The translations under genes were made by a program, and so were the position numbers. DNA of 64,000 bases from Lysobacter soyae. GTDB taxonomy: Bacteria > Pseudomonadota > Gammaproteobacteria > Xanthomonadales > Xanthomonadaceae. The stretch lies in contig NZ_CP080544.1 of the NCBI RefSeq assembly GCF_019551435.1, positions 434,001 through 498,000 of the forward strand, in the 5' to 3' direction. Below are positions 48,480-58,343 of the stretch, piece after piece (the stretch's first letter is position 1; every line of letters starts with the position of its first letter). The notes under the pieces were generated by a model. The model saw only the letters and a list, made by a program, of their open reading frames with translations, was not told the DNA's origin and did no database searches.

Positions 48480-48757
48480 TGAGCATCCAGTCCGATAATC
48501 CGGAACATGGCTTCCAGTTTCCGGGCGAGTTTGAAATCACTGCGATGGGGCCGGCGAATGCCGGTCTCGAAAGCGAGATTCCCCTGCTGCTTGAACGGGC
48601 AGGCATAGCGGTGTTGCATGAAACCGTTTCCAGCCGCGATTCGAGCGGCGGCAAGTATGTCTCGGTGAAATTGAGTTTTCGCGCCGAGACACGTGCGCAA
48701 TACGATGCCGCCCATGCGGCCTTGCGCGATCATCCGGAAGTGAAGTGGACGATCTGA
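48479..48757 (+). CDS. ybeD: YbeD/DUF493 family protein
   Basis: The 92-residue ferredoxin-like ACT-type protein starts at MSIQSDN (48479). Readable family features are [13 protein letters not shown] and a C-terminal DHPEVKWTI. The family lies between dacA/dacC and lipB across gammaproteobacteria, as here, and is suspected to modulate lipoate metabolism, but no activity is proven. Its last 13 bases overlap lipB in another frame. Confidence 0.93.
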   Translation: MSIQSDNPEHGFQFPGEFEITAMGPANAGLESEIPLLLERAGIAVLHETVSSRDSSGGKYVSVKLSFRAETRAQYDAAHAALRDHPEVKWTI

Positions 48758-49455
48758 ACACAGTTCGACCGGTTCTCGTCAGACAACTCGGCAGGCAAAG
48801 TTACGAGCCGGTCTGGCGGGCAATGCAAGGGTTCACGGATCAACGTGACAGCGACACGGTCGATGAACTCTGGGTCGTTGAACACGACCCGGTGTTTACG
48901 CTGGGTCAGGCCGGAAAACCGGAGCACGTCTTGATGCCGGGGGACATTCCGGTCGTCCAGGTCGATCGGGGCGGTCAGGTGACCTATCACGGCCCCGGTC
49001 AATTGGTGGTGTATCCCTTGTTGGATTTGCCGCGTCTGGACATCGGTGTGCGTGACTACGTCTGCAAGATCGAACAGGCAATTATCGATACGCTGGCGGA
49101 GTGGAACATCGGCGCCGCACGTCGCGAAGGCGCGCCGGGCGTCTACGTGAACGGTGCGAAAGTCGCCGCCCTGGGTATTCGGGTCCGGCACGGCTGTACC
49201 TTCCACGGATTGGCCTTCAATATCGCCATGGACCTTTCGCCATTTCAGCGTATCAACCCCTGCGGCTACGTCGGCCTCGAGGTGGTCTCCATGTTCGATT
49301 TGGGCGGCCCGAGCCGCATGGCGGATGTCACGCCGGTCTTGCTGGGCGAATTGGCGCGGCAATTCGGTCTGCAACCGAGCGACGCACCGCCCCCGGATTT
49401 GGTGGCGTTGAAGGCGGCAAGAACGCAGTTCGCGCCGGGTGAAGCGGTGCGATAA
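48745..49455 (+). CDS. lipB: octanoyl-ACP:protein N-octanoyltransferase LipB
   Basis: The 236-residue protein starts with GTG inside the ybeD end. Family motifs are [15 protein letters not shown] near 74, catalytic Lys near 139 in GAKVAALG, and Cys173 in INPCGYVG. It moves octanoate from acyl carrier protein to the lipoyl domains of 2-oxoacid dehydrogenases and GcvH; LipA, encoded next, then inserts sulfur. The C-terminus is slightly longer than in Escherichia coli. Confidence 0.96.
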   Translation: MDDLNTVRPVLVRQLGRQSYEPVWRAMQGFTDQRDSDTVDELWVVEHDPVFTLGQAGKPEHVLMPGDIPVVQVDRGGQVTYHGPGQLVVYPLLDLPRLDIGVRDYVCKIEQAIIDTLAEWNIGAARREGAPGVYVNGAKVAALGIRVRHGCTFHGLAFNIAMDLSPFQRINPCGYVGLEVVSMFDLGGPSRMADVTPVLLGELARQFGLQPSDAPPPDLVALKAARTQFAPGEAVR

Positions 49456-49462
49456 TAGCCGT

Positions 49463-50458
49463 ATGAGCAACGCTACCCGCATCATCCCCTCGGTTCTCGA
49501 AGACGGTCCTGACAGCTTGGTACCGGGCGTCAAACAGGTCGCACAAGACAAGATCGGCCGTTCGCCGGTGCAGTTCGTCGATGCGCCGGTGCTGAGAAAA
49601 CCGTCGTGGATCCGCGTTCGCATTCCGTCTGGCAACTCTGTGCAGCTTCTGAAAAACAAGTTGCGCGAAAACCGGCTTGTCACCGTTTGCGAGGACGCCA
49701 GCTGCCCCAACATCCATGAGTGCTTCAGTCATGGCACGGCCACGTTCATGATCATGGGCGATGTCTGTACGCGACGTTGCAGTTTTTGCGACGTCGCCCA
49801 TGGACGCCCCAAGCCCCTGGATGCGGATGAGCCCAAGCGTTTGGCGCAAACCATCGCCGACATGGGTTTGAAATATGTCGTCATCACCAGCGTCGATCGT
49901 GACGACCTCCGTGATGGCGGTGCCCAACACTTCGTGGATTGCATCCGCGAAACCCGTGCGCTGTCGCCCAACATCAAGATTGAAATCCTGACGCCCGATT
50001 TCCGTGGCAAGGGGCGTATGGAACGCGCTTTGGAGATCATGGCCGCCGCGCCGCCGGATGTTTTCAATCACAACATCGAAACGGTGCCCGACCTGTACAA
50101 GAACGTCCGTCCGGGCGCCGACTACGCCTGGTCTTTGCGTCTGTTGCAAGCGTTCAAGGCTCAGCACCCTGACATCGCCACCAAGTCCGGCATCATGCTG
50201 GGGCTCGGTGAGACAATGGAACAGGTTCAGACAACCTTGCGCGACTTGCGCGCTCACGATGTCGATATGGTCACCATCGGCCAATACCTCCAACCGTCGC
50301 CGGCGCACCACCCGGTGCTGCGCTATTGGGCGCCGGAGGAATTTGCCGAGCTCGAGGCCTTCGGAAATGCGCTCGGCTTCAGCAACACTGCTTCGGGCCC
50401 CATGGTTCGCTCCAGCTATCACGCCGATCGTCAGGCGGCCGAGCTTCACAAGGCCTGA
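49463..50458 (+). CDS. lipA: lipoyl synthase LipA
   Basis: The 331-residue radical-SAM enzyme starts at MSNATRI (49463). Auxiliary-cluster cysteines are C76, C81, C87 ([12 protein letters not shown]) and SAM-cluster cysteines C102, C106, C109 (CTRRCSFC); the final [10 protein letters not shown] supplies the conserved Ser ligand region. It adds two sulfur atoms to octanoyl groups made by LipB. Eight bases separate it from lipB. Confidence 0.97.
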   Translation: MSNATRIIPSVLEDGPDSLVPGVKQVAQDKIGRSPVQFVDAPVLRKPSWIRVRIPSGNSVQLLKNKLRENRLVTVCEDASCPNIHECFSHGTATFMIMGDVCTRRCSFCDVAHGRPKPLDADEPKRLAQTIADMGLKYVVITSVDRDDLRDGGAQHFVDCIRETRALSPNIKIEILTPDFRGKGRMERALEIMAAAPPDVFNHNIETVPDLYKNVRPGADYAWSLRLLQAFKAQHPDIATKSGIMLGLGETMEQVQTTLRDLRAHDVDMVTIGQYLQPSPAHHPVLRYWAPEEFAELEAFGNALGFSNTASGPMVRSSYHADRQAAELHKA

Positions 50459-50483
50459 CTGAACAGGCACTTACGATTCATTT

Positions 50484-50511
50484 GAAACTTCCGGCGCTTT
50501 CGTGTGTCAAT
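50484..50511 (+). promoter_or_regulatory. weak sigma-E-like promoter candidate before prc
   Basis: GAAACTT (50484-50490), a 16-base spacer and TCAAT (50507-50511) partly resemble the extracytoplasmic-stress pattern GAACTT-N16-TCTGA. It lies 35 bases before the prc ATG. The -10 matches only three of five bases, so this is tentative. Confidence 0.25.
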
Positions 50512-50545
50512 ACATGAAAGCGTGCGTTGTCGCCATCGAGGAAAT

Positions 50546-52807
50546 ATGAAGAAGCGCAGTAGTGTATTGATCGGCATTTGGGCCGTCCCGCTGGTGTTGG
50601 GCGCCGCGGTGATGACGCAGCATCACGACGCGTCTTCGAAGGCGACATCGTCGATGCAGTTGGCGCAGGTGGCATCACCGGTCAAGGCGAAGGATGCCGC
50701 GCGCAAGCCCACCGGTGCGCTGGTTCAAAATGTCGACCAACGCGAAACCGCGAAGACCGTTTACGGCGTGTTGTCCGATAGCAACTATGCCTACCGACCG
50801 CGCCCGTTGGATGATGCGCTGGCGGCTGAAATTGCCAAGCGCTACCTCGAGGCATTGGACGGCGGGAAAATGTTCCTGACCGCACAAGACGTCGCGGACT
50901 TCAACGCACAACGTAGCCAGCTCGATGACGACATCAAGAACGGTGACTTCAAACGGCCGTTTGCTGTCTTTGATACGTATCGCGCGCGCGTGAAAGAGCG
51001 TTCGGCATTTGCCCGTGCTTTGTTGAACAAAAACATTTTCGATTTCACCGGTCACGACAAGGTTGAGTTCGACCGTGAAAAAGCCCCTTGGGCTGCTTCG
51101 AACGCCGAGCTCGATAAACTCTGGACCGATTCGGTGCGCAACGACTGGCTGCGCTTGAAGCTGGCCGGCAAGCAGCCTGCCGAAATCCGCAAGACGCTTG
51201 ATAAGCGTTACGCCAACATCGAAAAGGCGGTCAGCGAATACAGTTCCGAAGACATTTTCCAAATTGCGATGAATGCCTACGCGAACTCGATCGATCCGCA
51301 TACGGACTACTTGAACCCGCGCACGGCGGAACGCTTCAATCAGCAAATGTCATTGCAACTGCAAGGCATCGGCGCGGTGCTGACCAAGCCCGATGATGTC
51401 GTCGTCGTGCGTGAGTTGGTGCCGGGCGGGCCGGCCGCATTGAGCAAGTTGGTGCAGCCGGGTATGCGCGTAATCGCCGTCGGTCAGGGCGAAAAAGGGC
51501 CGATGGAAGATGTAGTCGGCTGGCGCATTGACGACGTGGTCGAAAAAATTAAAGGCGACAAGGGCACCAAGGTCCGCTTGGATCTGGTCCCGCCGGGCGT
51601 GCCGATCGAGTCCAAGCCGAACCGTGTCTTGTTGACCCGTGACATCGTGAAGTTGACTGAAGACGCGGCGAAATCCGAGATCATCGAAGTTCCCGCGCAA
51701 AATGGTCAGCCGGCCAAGCGCATTGGCGTGATCAAGCTGCCGAGCTTCTATGAAGATTTTGAAGGGCGTCGCCGCGGCGGCGAGTTTGCCTCGTCATCGC
51801 GTGACGTGGCGCGCTTGTTGCAGGGTTTCCAAGGTCAAAACATCGACGGAGTGGTGCTCGACTTCCGTAACAACGGCGGTGGCTCCTTGGGTGAAGCCGT
51901 TCGCATTACCGGTCTTTTCATTGATCAAGGCCCGGTCGTACAAGTGCGCGAATCCGGCGGCCGCGTGACGGTCAACCAAGACCGCACGCCCGGCGTGATG
52001 TGGCGTGGTCCGTTGGCCATTGTCATCAACCGTGCGACGGCGTCGGCCTCTGAAATCGTGGCAGGCGCCATCAAGGATTACGGGCGCGGCATCATCATCG
52101 GCGAAACCACCTACGGCAAGGGCACGGTCCAAAATTTGATGGATCTCGACCGTTGGCCGGGACGCGGTGCCACGAATTACGGTCAATTGAAGTTGACCAT
52201 CGCCCAGTTCTTCTTGCCGGGCGGCAGCAGTACGCAAAACAAAGGCGTGACGCCGGACGTGCATTATCCGGTCACAGTCGATGCATCGGATTTTGGTGAA
52301 AGCACCAACGACAACGCACTACCCTGGTCGAAGATCGACAGCAGCGACTTCGAGCGCGTGGGCGATCTCACTGCATTGAACGCGACGTTGGAAGGCCAAC
52401 ACAAAGTACGTGTGCAGACCGACCCTGAGTTCAAGTGGCTGCTCGAAGATCTTGCCGAATACAAGGAACGCAAAGATCGCAAGTACATCTCTTTGAACGA
52501 AGCAGAGCGCAAAGCGGAACGTGACGCGGCCGAGGCGAAAGTGAAATCGCGTCAAGAAGCGCGTAAACGCTTGGGTCTTGCTTTGGATCCGTTGGCCGAT
52601 GACCCGGCCGATGACGGTCTGTCGTTGAACGAGCGTGACGTCGCGAAGCAAGTCGAGCGTGAAAAGCAGGCCGACAAGCGACCGGATCCGCTGCTGCGCG
52701 AGTCTGCCAACATTTTGGTGGATGCCATCAATGATCTAGGCCGTGACCCGGCCTTGCTCAAGCGCAGCCTGCCGCAGGCGGAGAGTCCGGTGCTATGGGT
52801 GAGATAA
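50546..52807 (+). CDS. prc: carboxy-terminal processing protease Prc (S41)
   Basis: The 753-residue protein starts at MKKRSSV (50546), after GAGGAAA. An N-terminal signal or anchor (about 6-22) is followed by a helical N-terminal domain (about 60-260), a PDZ domain (about 270-370), and the S41 peptidase core with catalytic S500 in TASASEIVAG and K525 in TYGKGTV, then a DUF3340-like helical C-terminal domain. Prc degrades periplasmic proteins with non-polar C-termini, including wall hydrolases and, in pseudomonads, anti-sigma factors. It sits after the wall and lipoylation genes and overlaps the next gene by 13 bases. Confidence 0.95.
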   Translation: MKKRSSVLIGIWAVPLVLGAAVMTQHHDASSKATSSMQLAQVASPVKAKDAARKPTGALVQNVDQRETAKTVYGVLSDSNYAYRPRPLDDALAAEIAKRYLEALDGGKMFLTAQDVADFNAQRSQLDDDIKNGDFKRPFAVFDTYRARVKERSAFARALLNKNIFDFTGHDKVEFDREKAPWAASNAELDKLWTDSVRNDWLRLKLAGKQPAEIRKTLDKRYANIEKAVSEYSSEDIFQIAMNAYANSIDPHTDYLNPRTAERFNQQMSLQLQGIGAVLTKPDDVVVVRELVPGGPAALSKLVQPGMRVIAVGQGEKGPMEDVVGWRIDDVVEKIKGDKGTKVRLDLVPPGVPIESKPNRVLLTRDIVKLTEDAAKSEIIEVPAQNGQPAKRIGVIKLPSFYEDFEGRRRGGEFASSSRDVARLLQGFQGQNIDGVVLDFRNNGGGSLGEAVRITGLFIDQGPVVQVRESGGRVTVNQDRTPGVMWRGPLAIVINRATASASEIVAGAIKDYGRGIIIGETTYGKGTVQNLMDLDRWPGRGATNYGQLKLTIAQFFLPGGSSTQNKGVTPDVHYPVTVDASDFGESTNDNALPWSKIDSSDFERVGDLTALNATLEGQHKVRVQTDPEFKWLLEDLAEYKERKDRKYISLNEAERKAERDAAEAKVKSRQEARKRLGLALDPLADDPADDGLSLNERDVAKQVEREKQADKRPDPLLRESANILVDAINDLGRDPALLKRSLPQAESPVLWVR

Positions 52808-53691
52808 GTCCCGCCAAAACACCGGGAACATCCATGATTTGGACGGCGTTGATCGCCGTCTATCTCATTTGGGGCTCCACCTATTTGGCGATTCGCTTTG
52901 CGCTTGAAGGCGGATTGCCGCCGTTTCTGATGGCGGGCGTTCGCTTTGTCATCGCCGGCGCGTTGATGCTGATCTTCCTGCGCCTTCGCGGCGAGAAAAT
53001 GCCGACGCGCATGCAGTGGCGCAACGTCTCGATCATGGGGTTGCTTTTGCTCGTGTTCGGCAACGGATTGGTCTGTGTCGCCGAGCAAACGGTTTCCTCC
53101 GGACTCACGGCGGTGGCCGTTGCATCCGCACCGATCTGGATGGGCATCTTTTCCGCATTGCGCGGTGAGCATCCCTCCAAGCCGGAATGGATCGGAATCG
53201 CCATCGGCTTCATCGGTGTGTTGTGGCTCAATGCCGGCAGCAGTCTGAGCGGTTCGATGACGGGCATGATTGCCCTGATCCTGGCATCGTTGGCTTGGTC
53301 GTTCGGCTCGATCTGGAGTCGTGGCAAAGATTTGCCCACGCCGTTTGTCACTTCGGGTGGCCAAATGTTGGCGGGTGGTCTGTTGATGCTCGTGGTTGCC
53401 TTGGTGTTGGGCGAACGCTGGCCGCATGAAGTGTCGAACAAAGCTTTGGGCAGCGTCGCCTACCTGATCGTGATGGGGTCCATCATCGGTTTCTCAGCCT
53501 ACGTCTGGTTGCTGAAACATGTGCGTCCCGCGTTGGCAGGGAGCTATGCCTACGTCAACCCGGTGATCGCGGTGATTCTTGGTGCATTGCTTGCCAATGA
53601 AAAATTCGGCACAAACGACTTGCTGCCGATGGGCATCATTTTGTTGGGCGTGGTCGCAATGACCGTCGGCAAAGCGCGCCGCGCGAAATAG
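52795..53691 (+). CDS. EamA/DMT family transporter (YedA-like)
   Basis: The 298-residue inner-membrane protein has ten predicted helices in two EamA repeats (about 15-140 and 155-290). YLIWGSTYLAIRFALE in helix 1 and AGSYAYVNPVIAVILGALLANE in helix 9 are typical of the YedA/RhaT drug-metabolite exporters. The substrate is unknown. The start codon lies inside the last 13 bases of prc, so its translation probably depends on prc. It closes the long forward block beginning at mreB. Confidence 0.92.
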   Translation: MGEISPAKTPGTSMIWTALIAVYLIWGSTYLAIRFALEGGLPPFLMAGVRFVIAGALMLIFLRLRGEKMPTRMQWRNVSIMGLLLLVFGNGLVCVAEQTVSSGLTAVAVASAPIWMGIFSALRGEHPSKPEWIGIAIGFIGVLWLNAGSSLSGSMTGMIALILASLAWSFGSIWSRGKDLPTPFVTSGGQMLAGGLLMLVVALVLGERWPHEVSNKALGSVAYLIVMGSIIGFSAYVWLLKHVRPALAGSYAYVNPVIAVILGALLANEKFGTNDLLPMGIILLGVVAMTVGKARRAK

Positions 53692-53725
53692 TCGCGGCGC
53701 TGCCGGTTCATCGACGGATATGGCC

Positions 53726-54160
53726 TCACTGATTCTCTGGCTTGATATGGATCACCGTCAGGCCGACCGGTGAAATCGTGCCGTCACCGCTGATGTTGGT
53801 CAGCGACCCCTTGGCGATGACGCGAAACCCGCTCAATTGGTGCATGGCGGTAATGTCGCTTTGCGCCACCAATTCGATTTGCTTGAGGTCATTGACGCGC
53901 GTGTAGGTGGCTGACGATGCGCTGGACGCTGGCGAAACACAAACCGGCTTGTCGAGGTTGAGCATCAAGGCGACACGCGTCATTTTCCCGGGCGCCGTCA
54001 CTTCCTGACGTTTGGCCAAGCCGTTGAGCGTGACTTGGCTCGCGTAATGCAAGCAGCCGTCGTTGTTGATCGTGACTTCGGGTTGTTTGGCGCATCCCGA
54101 GATGAGCAATGCCGGCGCGAACGCGGCAAATCCGATTGCACGAATGATCATGGAATTCAT
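53726..54160 (-). CDS. putative lipoprotein of unknown function
   Basis: The 144-residue protein has lipobox LLISGC (Cys22) with GGGAGG before the ATG at 54160. The mature part is beta-rich with an odd Cys (DNGCLHY-like region) and no family I recognise. The start overlaps the pepQ stop by four bases (ATGA), which supports a real coupled gene. A longer frame of seventeen residues is rejected because it lies inside pepQ and lacks a signal. Confidence 0.75.
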   Translation of the reverse strand: MNSMIIRAIGFAAFAPALLISGCAKQPEVTINNDGCLHYASQVTLNGLAKRQEVTAPGKMTRVALMLNLDKPVCVSPASSASSATYTRVNDLKQIELVAQSDITAMHQLSGFRVIAKGSLTNISGDGTISPVGLTVIHIKPENQ

Positions 54161-55476
54161 TGCGCCTCCCAAACAGTTCGGGTGAGATTCAAGGGGTCGT
54201 TGTCGGTACACACCACGTCGTCTTCAATGCGGATGCCGCCATAGGGGCGGAACGCCGCAACCGTGTCCCAATTCACGCTCGGACCCAGGCCGCGATCCTT
54301 GAGCTCTTCAAGCAACATGTCGATGAAATAGAGGCCTGGCTCGATCGTCACGACCATGCCGGGCGCGAGATCACGCGTGAGCCGCAAATACGGATGGCCT
54401 TCGGGTCTCGCACGCGTACCTCCCTGATCGCTCTCCGCGAAGCCGGCCACATCGTGAACCTGCAGACCGATGCCATGTCCCAAGCCGTGCGGAAAGAATG
54501 CATTGCTGACGCCGGTTTCAACCGCCACTTCGGGATCGACGTGAATCAGATCGAAGTCGCGCAGCACTTGCGCGATCGCCAGGTGCGCATCCAGGTGCAA
54601 GGCGCGGTAGTCGGTTCCGGCACGGACCTTACCGCACAAACTCCTCTGCACCTGATCCATGGCTTGAATCAGATCCGCGAAAGGGCCTTCTTCCATTGCA
54701 TAGGTCCGGGTGATGTCGCTGGCATAGCCATTGAAACTTGCACCGGCGTCAATCAGGAAACTGCGCGAGGGCTTGGGCGGCAAGGTATCCAAACCGGTGT
54801 AATGCAGCACCGCTGCGTGCTCGTTCAATGCCACGATATTGCGATAGGGCAGATCCACCACATCCTGACGTGCGGCTTGGCAGTACGACAAATGGATGCC
54901 GAACTCACTCGAGCCGGCACGGAATGCGCGTTCCGCTGCGCGATGCGCGCGCACCGCCATTCGGGTGGCCTCGCGCATCATTTCAATTTCATACGCGGTC
55001 TTGTAGGCACGGTGGAATTCGAGGTATTGGATCACCGGCGCCGGATTGTTGGGCACCATCGGCCAGATGGCACTGTCGGCGTCACCCAGTACCGCACAGC
55101 GTGCATTTGAATTCGGCAGCAGTGCGGTCGCTTCAGCGGGGGTCCGGATGATGTCGATGTCGAAATGTTCGACCCAATAGCCCGACGGCGCTTCCGGCAC
55201 CACATGCCAGTAATCACGCGGCTGCAGGAAAATCAGGCGCGGCTTGTGGCCGGGCGTATACACCAGCCAGCTGCCCGGCGCCTGCGTGACCGGCAGCCAG
55301 GCTTTGAATTGCGGGTTGACCGCAAACGGGTAGTCGCGGTCATCAAACAACTGGTACTTGAGTACGCCCGCGGGAATCACCAAGTGGTCAAGTTCGCCGC
55401 GCGCCAAAGCGGCGTCGGCTCGGTCGGCCAAGACGGCCAAATGCTCACGGTACAGCGACTTCAATTCAGGCGACAT
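54157..55476 (-). CDS. pepQ: Xaa-Pro dipeptidase
   Basis: The 439-residue M24 family enzyme has an N-terminal creatinase-like domain (about 1-160) and a pita-bread catalytic domain. The metal ligands are Asp in LIDAGASFNGYASDITRTYA, His in HGLGHGIGLQVHD, and Glu in TIEPGLYF and GGIRIEDDV. It hydrolyses dipeptides with C-terminal proline in the cytoplasm and may also open organophosphate esters, as known for the family. A TTG one codon earlier is possible; ATG 55476 is chosen. Confidence 0.95.
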   Translation of the reverse strand: MSPELKSLYREHLAVLADRADAALARGELDHLVIPAGVLKYQLFDDRDYPFAVNPQFKAWLPVTQAPGSWLVYTPGHKPRLIFLQPRDYWHVVPEAPSGYWVEHFDIDIIRTPAEATALLPNSNARCAVLGDADSAIWPMVPNNPAPVIQYLEFHRAYKTAYEIEMMREATRMAVRAHRAAERAFRAGSSEFGIHLSYCQAARQDVVDLPYRNIVALNEHAAVLHYTGLDTLPPKPSRSFLIDAGASFNGYASDITRTYAMEEGPFADLIQAMDQVQRSLCGKVRAGTDYRALHLDAHLAIAQVLRDFDLIHVDPEVAVETGVSNAFFPHGLGHGIGLQVHDVAGFAESDQGGTRARPEGHPYLRLTRDLAPGMVVTIEPGLYFIDMLLEELKDRGLGPSVNWDTVAAFRPYGGIRIEDDVVCTDNDPLNLTRTVWEAQ

Positions 55477-55548
55477 CAATTCGATCCATCCTGCGGGGGA
55501 GAGCGCTATTTTCCCCCAAACACCGTTACTCCGGTGTCGTTATCCGGC

Positions 55549-55911
55549 TCATTGTTCGCGTTGCGGGTTGCATTTTGCCCACGCATCGATCGAACCCACG
55601 ACTTGGGTATTCATCAAGATGATGCGCAAACCCGTGATATACAAACCGGTGACGCCGTCCGCACGAACCCAGAGCACTTGCGCGGCGCACTCGATGGCGG
55701 AACCGAGCTTGCCATCATCGCCGTGGACTTCGTCCAGACGAAAGCGCAATTGGTACAAGGCTTCGAGCTTTAACAGTTGGCTGCCGGACATGCGCAGGCC
55801 GTTGGAAGAAAGGTCATGAAGTTGCGCGACGGTGTGACCGGTCATCGTGTCGACCACGTCGGTGCCCGGTGCCACATCGCGGCGCGGGGCCGCCCGATAT
55901 TCGGATTGCAT
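55549..55911 (-). CDS. PilZ domain protein
   Basis: The 120-residue protein has a single PilZ domain: the c-di-GMP-binding RxxxR motif is present as RAAPRR at the N-terminus (R7-R12 region), with DLSSNGLRMSG near 35 as the second motif. It should respond to cyclic di-GMP. It overlaps the DUF1631 stop by one base, so the two are made together. The C-terminus is short, as in stand-alone PilZ adaptors. Confidence 0.9.
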   Translation of the reverse strand: MQSEYRAAPRRDVAPGTDVVDTMTGHTVAQLHDLSSNGLRMSGSQLLKLEALYQLRFRLDEVHGDDGKLGSAIECAAQVLWVRADGVTGLYITGLRIILMNTQVVGSIDAWAKCNPQREQ

Positions 55912-58301
55912 CACTTAGTTGTCCTCTTGCCCGCCAGCGTGCCGCGCACATTTGCGAGCACGCTGCTGACGCCGCGCATTGCGCGGTTGAAAATCGAAAT
56001 GTCATCCGGCAATGCGATCCGGACTTGGCCGACCGACATGAGGCGGGCCATGTCGTCCAACGTCATATCCACAATGCGTTGCCCGCGACGATTGACCAGG
56101 AGGACACGGTCCGACACCGAGCTGTACCACGACATGCGGCGTCGCTCGAAGTCGCCTTGCTGGTTCAGCACGAAGTCGTACCAAGTGCCAACCGGCATTT
56201 CGCGCAAGAGCTCGTAAGCGCTTTGTTCCGCAGTCGTGCGTGGCGCTTTCGTGCCGGCGTTCTTGTCGGCGGTTTCGCCTTCTTCGCCGAAGCGTGCGTG
56301 ACCGGCGATGCGCGCGGCAATCGCAGTCGGCGAGGCAGAAAATTCACTTCGTGGCGCCAGACGGCCACGCGACAGCAACTCCGCAACGGCATTGGCATCC
56401 GACTCGTGGTAGCCGACACGACGTAAGCCCTTCGCCACCGTGATCTCCAGCGCCTTGTCTTCGCGCTTGTCGTTGGCTGTGACGGTTTCAATGATGCGTT
56501 CGGTGGTTTCGCGCTGTTGCGTCCAAGCCTCGGAATCCGAGCCACTGCGCAACATGACGAACGACAGTGCGTCCTGCCACGCGGTTCGAATCAGATTCTC
56601 GCAGGCGCCGGGAAGTTCGATGCCTTCGATCAGGCTATTGAGGGCTGCCTGGGTTTCGCGGCGGGCAATCAGCAGCCGCTCCTTGCCGCGTGCCGCTTCG
56701 ATCTGCCGGTGCTCGGCAGCTTCAGCGCGTTTGATTTGCTGCTTTTGCTCCTCGACGAGTTCGTCACTGACCGATTTCAGTATCTCTTCTTCGCCGCGAT
56801 AGGTGTTCTCGATGCGGGTAACGGCTTTCTCCACCGCACTTTCAAAGAACGGATCGACCCCGCTTTCACCCGCGATGCGCGCATCCGAATCTGCGACGAG
56901 TTCCAAAACCTTTCGCCCGGGATGTTCGTCGGCCTCAAAGAAGTTCTGGTCGTCGAGTGCGGCGCGCGCCATCGGTACTTGCAGGCGATCGAGCATGGCT
57001 GACATCGGCGAGCCGCTGCGTACTTCGCTCGACAGAGCTTGGAAAAGAAGACCGAACAAATCGAGAATGTCGGCATCTACGCGTGACAGGCCCTTCTCAT
57101 CACCGTGCTCGTGACGCAGTTCACCCAGCAAGTGTTCACGCAGGTCTTCGATGGAATTGATACCGGCTTGTCGCAGATTCTCGACACTGCCCTTGGTGCG
57201 GTCCTGGATTTTGTCGAACGCCCGGTGCACGGCTTGTCGCGGCAGCTCGTCTTCCTGACGTCGGGCAACATGTGACATGGCGTCCATGCCTTTCGCCGCG
57301 CGATGCGCAGCCAGCAGCTGGCGCATGCGCATGAAATCGGCTTCACGTCGCAGCGGATGCGCCGGCGTGTCGGTTCCGGCGTCGCGGCCTGCCGTACCAC
57401 CGATCGCGCGGCTCAGGTAGCTTTCGAACTCGGGTTGCGACAACCAATCCGCCACTGCCATTTTCCTAGCCACTGCGCTGTCCTGATCGCGGCTGCGCGT
57501 AGAGGCAGGGCCTTCGGCACCGAAAACCGATTGGCGCAGCGCGCCTTCGGCCTTCCATGCCGGGCTCGCGGAAAGCGGCGCTTCATTGTTCACAGCAAAT
57601 GCCTTCTTGCGGATCGGCATGTGCGTCAAACCGGGCAGGATCCCTTCATCGCCCAACAACTCGTTCACTTGCTCGATGAAGCTCGGATACAACGGTGCGA
57701 GCTCTTCGTGAAAACGCGCCAGCAACTTCGGTGCAGTAAACGCGGTGCCGAAGGTCTCGGGAATCGCATCGGAAAAACGATCGAGCAGATCCTTCGGCCC
57801 CAGCGGCACGGTTTCAGGATCCATCGCCGGCATACCGGCCAAAACCCCCATGCGCATCCCGAGCAAGTACACCGACAGCTGTGACGAGGCCAGCACGATG
57901 TTGGCATACGTGGATTCTTCGAACGTCGTCTCTTTACCGGACTGCGATTCAAGCGACCAATTCGTCGAGGGCTCGAAACGATTCTCGCGCGTTCTCAACT
58001 GCAAAGGATCGGCCTCATGCCGGATGCCGGCGAGCGACGCTTCGATCCCGGCAATGTAATTCGGCAACAGGGATGTCCGATGCGTGATCAGCAGATTGTG
58101 GTCGCCGCGATCTTGCATCCATTCATCGGTGCGCGAACCGTTGGTGACATCCCACTCGAATTTTTCAACGGCGCGAAAAACGGCGCCATCGAGCACTTTC
58201 CTGACCAAAACCAGGGTCTGTTCAAGTGTGTCTCGCACCCGCGGCGGCAATCCCGCTGCATTGAGGGTTTTTGGCGGCTGTGCGTTGGGTTCGCTTGACA
58301 T
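55911..58301 (-). CDS. DUF1631 family protein
   Basis: The 796-residue cytoplasmic protein of the DUF1631 family starts at MSSEPNAQ (58301). It is almost entirely helical; a coiled-coil stretch (near 535-580, VEEQKQQIKRAEAAEHRQIEAARG in parts) lies in the middle and a PilZ-like beta region (WYDFVLNQQGDFERRRMSWYSS, VLLVNRRGQRIVDMTLDDMA) near the C-terminus. The function of the family is unknown; automatic pipelines have sometimes called it thymidine phosphorylase without basis. Coupling to a PilZ gene suggests a cyclic di-GMP link (inference). Confidence 0.88.
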   Translation of the reverse strand: MSSEPNAQPPKTLNAAGLPPRVRDTLEQTLVLVRKVLDGAVFRAVEKFEWDVTNGSRTDEWMQDRGDHNLLITHRTSLLPNYIAGIEASLAGIRHEADPLQLRTRENRFEPSTNWSLESQSGKETTFEESTYANIVLASSQLSVYLLGMRMGVLAGMPAMDPETVPLGPKDLLDRFSDAIPETFGTAFTAPKLLARFHEELAPLYPSFIEQVNELLGDEGILPGLTHMPIRKKAFAVNNEAPLSASPAWKAEGALRQSVFGAEGPASTRSRDQDSAVARKMAVADWLSQPEFESYLSRAIGGTAGRDAGTDTPAHPLRREADFMRMRQLLAAHRAAKGMDAMSHVARRQEDELPRQAVHRAFDKIQDRTKGSVENLRQAGINSIEDLREHLLGELRHEHGDEKGLSRVDADILDLFGLLFQALSSEVRSGSPMSAMLDRLQVPMARAALDDQNFFEADEHPGRKVLELVADSDARIAGESGVDPFFESAVEKAVTRIENTYRGEEEILKSVSDELVEEQKQQIKRAEAAEHRQIEAARGKERLLIARRETQAALNSLIEGIELPGACENLIRTAWQDALSFVMLRSGSDSEAWTQQRETTERIIETVTANDKREDKALEITVAKGLRRVGYHESDANAVAELLSRGRLAPRSEFSASPTAIAARIAGHARFGEEGETADKNAGTKAPRTTAEQSAYELLREMPVGTWYDFVLNQQGDFERRRMSWYSSVSDRVLLVNRRGQRIVDMTLDDMARLMSVGQVRIALPDDISIFNRAMRGVSSVLANVRGTLAGKRTTK

Positions 58302-58343
58302 GAATCCGATTGTATGTCGGAAAAACGCCGCGGCGTCCACTCC

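Noticed and set aside
49328-50470. 380-residue open frame on the minus strand
   Set aside because: It is antisense to lipA, whose cluster cysteines are all present.
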